Below, in pieces: positions 31,574 to 41,669 of a DNA stretch of 55,914 bases (the stretch's first letter is position 1; each line of letters starts with the position of its first letter). The notes below the pieces were generated by a model that did no database searches, had not been told where the DNA came from, and saw only the letters and a program-made list of their open reading frames with translations. The position numbers and the translations under genes were made by a program. This DNA is from Mastigamoeba balamuthi (taxonomy: Eukaryota; Evosea; Mastigamoebida; Mastigamoebidae): NCBI GenBank assembly GCA_902651635.1, contig CACRSC010000008.1, forward strand, positions 219,755 to 275,668, in the 5' to 3' direction.

Positions 31574-33088
31574 GCTCAAGTGTTACTCGACAAACGAGTA
31601 TCTGGTGACGACCTGAGAACCGGGGGGGCGGTTTTCACGACCGCTCGCGAAAACTGCCGCACCCGTTTTCGGCCAGAGCGACGCGAGTAGTGCAGTTTTC
31701 AACAGAATAGATCTGACGTGGATAATGCAGGGAAATGCGGTACACCGCGGTGCCTCCAAGGAAAGGAGGGTACGAATGAAGCCACCCAGGCCATCTCTCT
31801 GGGTATGGGCGAGGGACGTCTCTGTCTTGGCGCCAAATGGCAGCGCCCGCCACAGGCAACCACGGGGACCCGAGCGCCACTGTCACACTGGGGCAGCACA
31901 GGCCACACACACCGAAAGCAGCGGCACGGGAATGTTGCCCTGGAGGGAGGGGTGCGACGGAAGAACACACGTGGCGACAGGTGCGGGGTGGGGGGTGCGG
32001 GGTGAAACTGCGGTGAAGGTGCAGCAGCACGTGCATGTGCACGTGGCGATGTCGAGTTGGCGCAGTGCGCACCCACAGAGCACTGCACACGTGTAGAGGA
32101 GGGATGGCGCAGAGCCATCGTGTATGACAGCTACAGGTGAAGAACCAGGGACTACGACACAGGAAGAGATGGGGCGAGGGAGTTGTGATGGTGAGAAGCT
32201 CTCGTGGCAATCCTCTTGGAGACTGAGTTGTGCTCTTCCCCGTGTGGAGCTTCTCCCTGGGTCGCCTCGGAGTACCTGAGCGCGTAGTTCTAAGAGTCCC
32301 AGAGTGCACAACGGATTCGGCGGGCAGGCCGTTTTGTTTGGGCCCCTCGCGGAACCTCTCGACCCCCCATTCACCCCATTCACAGTGCGTTCCCGCCGCC
32401 GCCCGACAAGGCTCGCAGGCAGTCCACCACGAACCCTCAAGCTCGATCCCTGCTGACAAGACTGGAGATGCTACGAGTGCAGTTGGGGCAACACCGGGAC
32501 CTTCCAAACACAAACAGTACCGGCGCAGCGCCAAAGTTCGGGCCTTGTACCGCTGGCCCGTGTTCGTCGGAATGCCCGCGCCCAGCTCGAAAAGAAGCAC
32601 TCCATAGCCTGTGGCAGCAACTTGCAACGGCCGAGATCCCGCCTGTCCCGCCTGTAGCTCAGGACACAGTCCCACTAATCGGTTTGATGCAGAAACCGAT
32701 AAGTGTTCGACTACCCCAACAGCCGGTCAGCTGAAACCTGGCAAGCCGGCCGCTCGCACGAGGCCAGGGGCGATGCCGAGGCAACGTTGCAGCAGGGCTG
32801 GATGATGCTCAGCCCTAGTACGCGAGTTACTTGTTCAACCCCTGCCCTCCTCCCCTATCACAACGTTTCCCTCCCAAGGCGGCAAGTTTTACCGCTACTG
32901 CCGGACTGAACAACGAGTGCACTCACACCTTCAAATGGCAACGATCCACATGACAACGGGAACATTACGAGAAAACGTCCCGAGGCGTAGGGGCAGATCT
33001 CGCCTGCTGATTTACGCACCGTTGAACATCAGACTTCACAACAAACAAAACACCCTTCGTGTGCCCCTTTGCACCTCGTTGCGGCCAG
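31574..33088. other. Intergenic region without a resolved gene
   Basis: About 1.5 kb between the divergent starts of polygalacturonase 2 and pectate lyase 2. A long minus frame (31635-32675) and a plus frame (about 32385-32607) are open, but neither has convincing codon bias or motifs. It includes an 8-bp stem with a 7-nt loop at 32678-32700. Confidence 0.4.
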
Positions 33089-34306
33089 ATGTCCCGTGGT
33101 GCTTTCACTGCGCTGTTTCTGTGCGCCCTGACCTACGTGGTCGTCGCATACCCCGTGTGCCCGCCGACGGGCGGGTCCGACTGCCAGATGGGCTGGTCGA
33201 CGCTGTCCCCCGACGGCCCGGCGACGGGAGGCGAGGGAGCGCCGTCGTCGATGATCTTCACCGTCAAGAACAGGGCCGAGTTTGTCGACGCCGTCACGAG
33301 GAAGGGCAAGAAGATCGTGTACGTCTCGGGGACCATCAACGGCGACGACCTGGGCAACGGGCAGGTCGCCGACATGGCCTACTTCAAGGCCAAGACGGGC
33401 TACGACTTTGACGCGTACCTCAGGAACCCCAAGTCCATGAGCGCCCAGCGCCAGGCCGTCCTGAGGATGCAGGAGCCGATCGTTATCGTCGACCTCACGA
33501 GCGACACGAGCATCATCGGACTGGGAACCGACGCGAAGATCCAGCAGATGAACCTGAGGCTGAAGCGCGCGACCAACGTGGTCATCCGCAACATCGAGTT
33601 CGAGGCGCCCCGCGACTTCGCGACTGCCTACTCCTCGAGCGACGGCTGGAACGCCGAGTACGACAGCATCACGGTCGAGGGCTCGTCGCGCCTGTGGTTC
33701 GACCACCTGACGATGGGCGACGGGCGGTACTCGGACAGCAAGGCTGCCATCTACAAGGGCCGCTTCATCCAGTGGCACGACGGCCTGCTCGACATCAAGA
33801 AGGGCTCGGACTTCATCACCGTCAGCAACTGTGTGTTCTACGACCACGACAAGACCAACCTGATCGGAGCCAGCGACAACATGGGCAACCTCGACGCGGG
33901 CCACCTGACCATCACATTCTATAAGAACATGTGGAACGGCGTCGTTTCCCGCGCCCCTCGCGTGCGCTTCGGCAAGGTCCACCTGCTGGGCAACTACTAC
34001 AGGGCCAGCAACGTGACTCTCTACTTCGTCGGCATGGGCGTCCAGTGCTCCATCCTGAGCGAGGGCAACGTGTTCGAGGCCGCGAGCGACAAGACTATCA
34101 TCGGGCACTACAAGGGCACGACGCTCAAGGACTCTGGGTCGTGGTTCAACGGCGCGCCTTATTCGAGCACCATCCAGACGCTGGCGGGCAGCCCCAGCAT
34201 CGGGTGGTCCCCTGCGTACAAGTACACTGTCCCCACCAACGCTGCGGCGGCCAAGAGCGACGTGCTGGCCAACGCGGGCTCGGGCAAGCTCAGGATCTCC
34301 ATGTGA
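33089..34306 (+). CDS. Pectate lyase 2, PL1 family, soluble
   Basis: Single exon, 405 residues. The ATG at 33089 starts a signal peptide (about 1-20); the frame is open upstream without ATG. All PL1 signatures of pectate lyase 1 are present: WFDHLTMGDG, HDGLLDIKKGSDFITVSNC, DHDKTNLIG and RAPRVRFGKVHLLGNYY. It stops right after GSGKLRISM, about 60 residues earlier than its two paralogues, so it lacks the final beta strands/linker and the hydrophobic anchor signal. The catalytic beta-helix looks complete, so this is more likely a secreted variant than a broken gene. It lies close to the polygalacturonase pair. Confidence 0.9.
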   Translation: MSRGAFTALFLCALTYVVVAYPVCPPTGGSDCQMGWSTLSPDGPATGGEGAPSSMIFTVKNRAEFVDAVTRKGKKIVYVSGTINGDDLGNGQVADMAYFKAKTGYDFDAYLRNPKSMSAQRQAVLRMQEPIVIVDLTSDTSIIGLGTDAKIQQMNLRLKRATNVVIRNIEFEAPRDFATAYSSSDGWNAEYDSITVEGSSRLWFDHLTMGDGRYSDSKAAIYKGRFIQWHDGLLDIKKGSDFITVSNCVFYDHDKTNLIGASDNMGNLDAGHLTITFYKNMWNGVVSRAPRVRFGKVHLLGNYYRASNVTLYFVGMGVQCSILSEGNVFEAASDKTIIGHYKGTTLKDSGSWFNGAPYSSTIQTLAGSPSIGWSPAYKYTVPTNAAAAKSDVLANAGSGKLRISM

Positions 34307-34528
34307 GCAACGTGAGGTGTCCCCAGACCTCAGACAACCAACAAGAGAGGGTCCACTTATCTCAAATGGAAAAAATGAACAGCAATCCCTTTGGCTCTGG
34401 GTCTGTTCAGGAAAACTGTGCAATGGCAACTCTGTTGTATTCATAAAGCATTTGATTTGATTAAACTAGCTTGACTGCCGGAATTCGCCTCAGCCCCTCC
34501 ACAATCCGACAGGGGTCTGGGGTGGGTG

Positions 34529-35688
34529 CTACAGCTTCTTGGGCCACTGCACGTTGGTGGCTCGGAGGACGGTGTGCAGCAGGCCTTCGGCGATGAGGTT
34601 CCTGTTGAGCGGGTTGCGTATCTCGTTCCTGATGAACATGCGGCCAAACTGGCTGGCGAGCAGCAGGCTGCCCAGCGAGCAGAACCCCACGACATAGACC
34701 ATGAAGCTCTCGTGCGTGCTGGACTTCTGCATGAGGAACCCGGGCACGTTGGAGCGCAGCAGGGGCACCAGCCCCCACGTCACCTGCCGCTGCTCCTCCT
34801 CGCTGATGCTCACGACGCTCAGGCTCACCGCGATAACCATCGGCGGCGCCTGCGCCTGCTGCAGCTGCAGCGCCCCGGGGCCCGGCAGCGTCAGCTCGGG
34901 CCCCACCAGCCAGCAGCTGCTCTCCGAGGCCTCAGCGAACTCCGGGGCTGCCGGCAGCAGCGGGACACGCGGGGTCGCCGAGCCGCTGCTGCCGCCGCTG
35001 TCGTCGCCGCTGCTCCAGCCGGCGCTGTGCACGTGGCGGCCGGCGTGGCGGGCGTAGATGGCGAAGCGGTCCGAGACGACGACGATGCCCGGGGCGAGGT
35101 CGACGGCGAGCAGCAGCATCGAGCACCCCACGTGCTTGCGCGACGACGTGCAGCGCGTGCGCAGCGTCACCGTGTAGAGCTCGATGTCGTGCGGGACTTG
35201 GCCACCACAAGCGCGTTCCCACAGCGCGCCCAGCAGGCAAACGCGCAACTCAGTTCAGTTTGTTGTCTCCGCCGCGGCAACAGAGCCGCGCGGCGGGAAA
35301 AATCCAAGAATCAAGCGAATCCGAATCGGGAAGCGAATCCAGCGGGGAAAAAGCAATTGATCACGGGCGCACGGTCTCTGCGGAGCCTCCGCTGCTCTGC
35401 CGCGTTCTCGGCGACGTCGAGCACGCCGCCGCAGCGGGCGCACTCTGCCGGGGCGAGCGTGTCGGGCCTGCAGCAGCGGGCGCCAGCGAGGGCGGCCTCG
35501 ACGTCGGCCTGCGAGAGGCGGCGGTCGGAGCGCCAGCGGGCCCGCACGAGCAGCAGGGCAGCGAACGAGCGGTGCTGGTGCAGCACGCGCGACGTCAGGC
35601 CCAGCACGGGGCCCTGGAAGGCCGCGAACACGAGGTCGTCGAGCGTGTGCTCGGAGCCCGGCACCACACGCGAGTGCAGAGCGCTCAT
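34529..35688 (-). CDS. Unidentified two-exon gene
   Basis: Exon 1 (from ATG 35688 to about 35388) encodes MSALHSRVVPGSEHTLDDL and continues through a Cys pair (ECARCGG) to a charged end. The second exon (from about 35202 to stop at 34529) reads HDIELYTVTLRTRCTSSRKH, FAIYARHAGRHVHSAG, a Ser/Gly-rich linker and QFGRMFIRNEIRNPLNRNLI. Joining ...RRD to LPHDIEL is in phase if the acceptor is CCAAG (about 35203), which is atypical here, so the junction is provisional. The intron holds CAATTGAT at 35354-35361. The SR/FxxYAR pattern resembles sequence-specific transcription-factor domains in amoebae, but that is only an impression. Confidence 0.5.
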
Positions 35689-36878
35689 GGGGAGAGGGGA
35701 GGGGGAGAGAGAGAGAGAGAGAGACGGGGATGTGCCCGCAAAGGGGGAAGCGAAGTTCACTGGCGGTCAGTGCAGTATGGGCCCACCCCCACCAGGACCC
35801 ACGCAATATCTCCGTAGATCTCTGGGCGCACAGCGCTGTCTTTGGTGTTCGCCGCTCCTCGAATTTCCATTCCTTTCTTGTGAATGTACTCATCTACAGT
35901 GTTCCCCATGCTCGCTTTCCCACAGCCCCATGTCACCCGCAATGCCCGATGATGTGGCCGCCATCGATAAATGGAGTGCTCTACCCGGCTGGCCTCTGGA
36001 GTGCGAGGAGATGGCGAAAACTCCGCTCTTCGAGTCATTTTCCCCTGGCAGCCACGTGGCCGAGGACGGGGGCAAACGGACCTTACCCTTGGCGAGGGGA
36101 TGCTCTCAGATTGCCTCCGCTGACGCCGGTGATGGCGACTCCGATGGAGCTGGACGGCATCTCGCTACCTGATCGACTTGGTGCGAGCATCACAGCAGCA
36201 GCGCTCCACGCTGAATTCCCCCCTCAGAGCAAACTTCACGAGTTTTATGGGTCCAAACGAGTCGGAGGCGGAGCGTAGTCTGACGACCATCGGCGCGGTC
36301 GCGACGCCGCGGTGGAGTGATCAGCCACTGCGCCTATCCTATACGCACTCAACCGAGCAGCTCCTCGCAGCCACGAGACAGAGCTTTGCAGACACGTGCA
36401 GGCTCTTTCCTCTGCTGGCACAACAGGCCTGCGTACCCAGCCCCGGTCCCCTGAAAGATGACTGCGCTGCTGATCAGAGCTGCCCAGGCTGCGCGGGAGT
36501 GTTCTCAATTGACGCTCCGACATTGGAGCGAACTTAGTCTTGGCCGAGGGCACATCTACAGAATGGTCTCACTGTAGCCTTGTAATTATTGCGCACTGAG
36601 CCATTAGGCATTCAGGGGCACCCGGTCGGCCCTGAGTCTCAACAATTGCGAGCCGGTGCCGCACATGTGGCTCGTCGTGTGCAACGACGACTTCCCCGAC
36701 TTCGCGCTCATAGCGAGTGGGATCTGCACTTTGTTTGAAATTGAACTCTCCCTCTTGACTCTCGTGATTCAACCACTGACAACCGAATCGCCTTATTCGA
36801 AAACCGATTCGAAAATTCAGAAATTAACAAATAATCAGAGAATATCTCAATAACAAGAAGTTTGAGCTGCAACAAGCA
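35689..36878. other. Intergenic region with scraps of coding character
   Basis: About 1.2 kb. A plus-strand piece at 36656-36720 (HMWLVVCNDDFPDFALIASG) has exon-like codons but no linked start or stop. A GA repeat lies at 35698-35723 (GAGAGA). AT-rich sequence at 36775-36850, including ATATCT (36842-36847), is probably promoter of the next gene. Confidence 0.4.
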
Positions 36879-38705
36879 ATGCACGATACGGAGAGAGTAC
36901 TCATCATTGGCGGCGTCATCGCGGGGTCGGTGTGCCTCTGCTGCATCGCCATCGTCCTCGCCATCGCCCTCCCGATCACTCTGATGGTCCGTGAATGGGA
37001 CCGCCAGCACCACACGCCGTGCACCTTCACTGCAACGGTCAACACGACGCTCCTGCTTCCAAATCAGCCCATCCGCTGGTCGCTCAGCAAGATCTACATG
37101 GACGGAACAAGCGCTGCCTACGTTCAGCTGTGCGCCGCTCCACTTACTCAATAGCTCCGCTGTTTCTCCCTGTGTTTTGGGAGTTTCAGAACTGTGAGCC
37201 CTGACAACCGCCAAAGCGACGAGAGAACGTACGGCAAGGCAGGCTCGCGAACCATATACCGTGGGGACACGCTGTATATTGAGGAGCCGTTCTTTGGTCG
37301 GCGTGTTTGCTCCATTCTGTGGAGCCCAAAGGTACCCAGAACAGTCCCCTGTGCTCCCTGTGCTCCTCACAGTGCGCCGTTCTAGGAGGACCAGTGCTTC
37401 TCCATCACAGCAGACTACACGAGGACGTGTGAGGAGTGCACATGCCCACAGGGCTCCGAGGCATACCGCCGAGGGCGGCGCTGTGACTTCTGGGAGGAGT
37501 CATTTGCATGGGGACACGACGGAATCGTCGTCGACTCGCGCACGCACGACATCGTGCAGCGCGTGCACCATGAGAACGGAGGCAGGTCCGAGACAATGAA
37601 CTTCTTGTCGTTCGACCGCGAGGTTAACAGGAGTGCCTTCGAGTGGGAGGAGAATGGCAACGACTGCTCGGACTTCCAGTGGGTCGGACATACCTATGGC
37701 ACAGACCAGACTGGCAAAAACACAGAAGTCATGGAAACAAACAGCATCTCTAGCACGCATACTACTGGCAGAAGCACCCTCCAGGCTCTAAGCACGATCG
37801 GTTCGCAATTGCTCAGCTTTGCAGCCGACAATAACCCCTTTTTTCATCCAGAGGACAGCGAGGCACCGGCAGCACAGATAACCCCTCTTCGAGTTTCTCG
37901 TCAGGCGACGATACCACGGGCATTTGACGCGAGGACGAGGTGGCCGCTGTGCAAAATCAGCCGCGTGATGGGAATGGGCAAGTGTGGTGGTAGCTGGGCT
38001 GCTGCAGGGACCAAAGTGCTCGAGGACCGCCTATGCATCACCCGCAATGAGACGTTCACGCTGAGCCCTGCTCACCCAGTCTCGTGCGGTAAGCGTCAGA
38101 TGGCGTGCAGGGGCGGGTACAGCGACCTGCTTTGGCAGGACTTCGTGACAGAGGGTACTGTCTCTGAGAGCTGCGTGGCCACGCCCTCCGATGTGGCCTC
38201 GGCTCATTGCCACACAAAGTGCGACAACGGGACAGCCATGTCGAAGATCCGGGCCAGCACAGCAGTACGTGCTCTCATTTCGTATCTTCGACATCATTTC
38301 TTCTCACAACCCGCATTGCGCAGTATGGAATATACGTGGCAGGGGACATCAGTGCTACTGTGGCAGCAATGCAAACGGAGATCATGCTCTACGGTCCCAT
38401 TGAGGTCACGATCCTGGCATTCAGCGACATTCTGCAGTATACGTCTGGCATCTACACCGTCAGCAAGGGATCCACCTACAAAGGCACCCTGTCATTTGTT
38501 GTACGACAAACCCCCTGCGGCCAGGACAGTCATGAATAACGAACGCTTTCTGCAGATTGTCGGATGGGGAGAAGAGGCAGGAGTGCCCTACTGGACAGCA
38601 GCAAATTCGTGGGGATCCGGATGGGCAGACAAGGGCTTCTTCAGGATCAGGAGGGGCTCGAATGAGGCTGGCGTCGAGTCCATGGCCGCAGCAGGACGTG
38701 TGTAG
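36879..38705 (+). CDS. Cathepsin-B-like membrane protein, predicted inactive
   Basis: Five exons (36879-37129, 37190-37331, 37386-38264, 38324-38497, 38556-38705) join in phase to 531 residues; introns are 60, 54, 59 and 58 nt. A short cytoplasmic start and one hydrophobic helix (about 8-35) make a type II membrane protein. A Cys-rich stretch (about 135-165, CEECTCPQG) precedes a C1A cathepsin-B-like domain (about 300-531). The catalytic Cys is Ser (Cys331-Gly-Gly-Ser334-Trp), the catalytic His is Thr479 (KGTLSFIVGWG), and the oxyanion Gln is not visible; only Asn499 (AANSWGSGW) remains. The overall fold motifs are intact, so it looks like a conserved pseudoenzyme, comparable in idea to TINAG-type proteins, rather than a decaying gene. 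Confidence 0.82.
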
Positions 38706-39224
38706 AACTCAAAACCGAAGAAGCTCGTACACAACTATGTTGAGAATGGACACGCAAACTCTGAGCATGGACTCCTGTGCCTGCTGGCATCCTCTGAAAC
38801 GTAACCGAAATGTGAGCCACAAAATCGGTCTCCGAACGGAGCAAGCCTTCTGTCTCTTCACCGTAACTCCCACGAGCCCAAGCTTTGGAGAGTGCTGATA
38901 GGGATCGGCACGTGTATGAAGCCAGTCCACTCAGTAGCCTTGAGGCAAGGTGATGTATCTACGTGCCTGGCAGGCTGCAGGTAACAAATAGGCAAGGCAA
39001 GCAGCCGTGTGATGTGGTCTGTAGGCTGGTGGTCATGAGCCATGGGGCGAAGACACACTTGCCCTCTGCGAGTTTGTGCGATTTCGCATTGGTGAGTGGG
39101 GCTTGTCATGAGCGTCGCACGAGAGAAGATTTGCTGATTTCATTTTCCCGGGAAAGATACGAGATTCCCGGCCAACACACCCGCCCAATCAACGCTCGCA
39201 CACTATCACGCGGAGTGCGGCCAG
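38706..39224. other. Intergenic region without a supported gene
   Basis: Mixed composition, no frame with exon-like codon use. It holds the promoter of the kelch gene at its right end. Confidence 0.45.
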
Positions 39225-41047
39225 ATGGCGGTGGCAGGGCTTCCGGTGCCCCTCGAGATCGCCGAGCACATCGCGTCGTTCCTCTGCGCCCGCGACCTCG
39301 TCTCGCTCTCGCTCGTCTGCCGCACGCTGCGCGCCGTCTCCTCGTCCTGCCTCGCCCGCCGCTGCTGCCTCCGCCCGCTCCAGCGCCCGCCAGACTCCCG
39401 TGCGCCCCCGGTTCAATTGATTCGACTCTCCGCGATATCTGGATTTCATTGAAAATCTCCGGGAAAATCTGCGGGGAAACTCCACAAATCTCGTATACAA
39501 ATTTTGTTGATAATGAGCGATATCGCGCTGACGGAACAGCGGAGCCGCCGAGCGTCTCGTCGCACGCTGCCGTGTGGGACGGGAGGCTGCTGTGGGTGTT
39601 CGGCGGCGGCGTGCACTGCGCCACGGGGTTCCAGGAGGTGCAGCGGTCCGCGTGGTCGCTCGACGTCACGACGGGCGCCTGGGCCGACCGCACTCCGCTG
39701 CTGCCCGACGCCTTCCCCCGCGTCACGGAGCTCACCGCCGTCCTCCACGCCGGCAGCTTCTGGCTCTTCGGCGGCACCGACGGTCACCTGTCCGTTTTTC
39801 TTCTCATCCGTTTTCCGAGTATCAATTGATATGTTGAAGCCTGTCGGCTCTTTCATTCGAATATCGATTAACATTGACCCTGTGCTCCTATTTCAATCCC
39901 CGAACAGGGGCGGGTACTTCAACGACGTCTGGAGGGTCAGCGTCGACGGGGACGGGCGGGTCAGCGTCACCACGCTGGAGCAGATGCGGGAGAGCAGACG
40001 AGCTGAGGAGGCCGAGGCCGCGGCCAGGGAGCGGGGTGGCCCCGACGTCGCCGATGCCATCACGATGTACGGCGAGGGCCCGGCAGGCAGGTCCGCGCAG
40101 GTCTCGTGGCTCTACGGGCAGGCCATGTACGTCTTTGGCGGGTGGGACGGCAGCACGACGCTCGGCGACCTCTGGGCCCTCGACCTCGGTGACCTGCAGT
40201 GGCGCCACGTGGCGGCGCCCGGGGCTCCGCATGCGCGCCGCACGCACTGCTGTGCGATGCTGGGCCACCGAGCCTACGTTTTTGGTGCGGCAATTCAATT
40301 GATATGCGTGGAGTCAATGGAGGAAATGGGGCAACTGGGTGCGCGACTGTGTGACATTGTGACGTAAAGCTGTATTTAAAGTGGAGGTGCATTCAAGTGT
40401 GTCGAGCCTCTGCAGTGAAAAGTCCGCAATTTCAATTGACTTCATGCATTTCTTCCCGCTTCACTGCCGTGTGCGCCTGCAGCCCAGACTGAATGGCTAA
40501 CTCTTGGAATGGCTGCTGTGTGTGAGTGCAGGAGGCTACTACAGCGACGATGATGGGGGCGAGTCGTATGGAGACATGCACTGCTTCGACTGCAAGACGC
40601 GCCAGTGGTCCGCCGTACCCCTCTGGCATCACGTGCCCTCTGCGCGCGGCAGATGCAGCCTGGTCGCCGACCCCCACACCAACACGCTCCTGCTCCTCGG
40701 GGTACAGCTTCCACGCTGCTTCGCACCCTCAGCTCCTCCTCTGTCTCGCTGTCCCAGGGGTGGGACAGGGTCGACTACTTCGCCGAGCTCTACGAGATCG
40801 AGGTGCCCAGCGGGCGGTGCACGCTCTGCGCCCGTGCCAACATGGCGCAGACCATCGGGCCCTCAGGCCAGTTCAGCGCCACGCTCGTGCGGGCCCGGGG
40901 CGCCCTCAGGCTGGTGCTGCACGGCGGATACGCCCCCGCGATAGGCAACCCCTTCACAAACGCCACGTGCGCCAAATCAATTGGCTCTGCCGCGCTCAAC
41001 CCGTGCGCATCTGGTGCAGGTTCCACATCGATTTGCGAGACTTTTAG
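39225..41047 (+). CDS. F-box and kelch-repeat protein
   Basis: Six exons (39225-39399, 39540-39789, 39908-40284, 40532-40701, 40758-40966, 41020-41047) join in phase to 402 residues. The N-terminus is an F-box (LPVPLEIAEHIASFLCARDL then SLVCRTLRAVSS). Kelch blades follow: LLWVFGGGVH, FWLFGGTDG, NDVWRVSV, MYVFGGWDGS, LWALDL and YVFGGYYSDD, with a last GG near VLHGGYAPA. Introns are longer and more AT-rich than usual and four carry CAATTGA/CAATTGG. F-box proteins recruit substrates to SKP1-CUL1 ligases and kelch propellers bind them; the cullin at 20323 fits such a complex. The exact splice choice at exon 1/2 (donor 39400) was set by phase. Confidence 0.85.
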
Positions 41048-41318
41048 AAAGGGCAATGGAACGAGCGCTCCCGTGCAGACAGCACGATGACCCTCAGTGT
41101 GCTCCCGCTCCTGTGACTCTTCGAAACGGGATTGTATTCTGTTGTAGGTTAGAGTGGTTTTTTGATCAATCGAAGAGCGATGGTCTGACCCTGTTATTGT
41201 GTTCACGACTTCTTACAGGAGGGAACGAGCACCGCTGTGCCGCACACGCGCGTTGTTGCTAGCATTGCCGTCCTCGTGTGTTCGACTCGAGTGATGGCAG
41301 CCTGGGGAAGCTTGCAGT

Positions 41319-41519
41319 TGTTGCGGTTCCACTGTGGATACCATAGGTTCTCTCTCGAAGTACTGCGGTTCGATAGTCAAGAACGGCATGCTGCAGCGTA
41401 CCCTCACTTGAATAGTGATTGCTGGACAGGAGCTTGATTCGAGTGTTGTGGAACTGGATCAGCATCTCTTTGTCAACTCGGAATACTCAGTGAGAATTGG
41501 AATAGGATTTGTTTACTGA
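41319..41519 (+). pseudogene. Coding-like fragment with one in-frame stop
   Basis: One plus-strand frame reads CCGSTVDTIGSLSKYCGSIV and continues to a TGA at 41409-41411. In the same frame it continues IVIAGQELDSSVVELDQHLF to TGA at 41517-41519. The sequence is coherent on both sides of the first stop. Unknown family; it may be a decayed gene or an exon misread by me. Confidence 0.3.
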
Positions 41520-41669
41520 TCTCTCCGAATAATGGAGAGCCTCTTACTGTGGGTCGATGCCACTGGTCCTGATGATCTAATGACGTACGAGATTTATTCT
41601 GCTCTCTCGAGGTACCTAAAATTGAGATCAATTTGATTCTTGGGCGCCTGTTCCCGCCAAAAGCCACCA

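Noticed and set aside
32640-32720. tRNA-like stretch (GTAGCTCAG, an 8-bp stem with a 7-nt loop, GTTCGACT)
   Set aside because: The D-stem has no partner, the T-stem does not pair, position 33 is not T and the acceptor ends do not match. Only the hairpin at 32678-32700 is real.
33089-34306. Pectate lyase 2 as a pseudogene because of its short C-terminus
   Set aside because: The catalytic beta-helix is intact, there are no internal stops, and the end falls after the core fold; a soluble variant is more likely.
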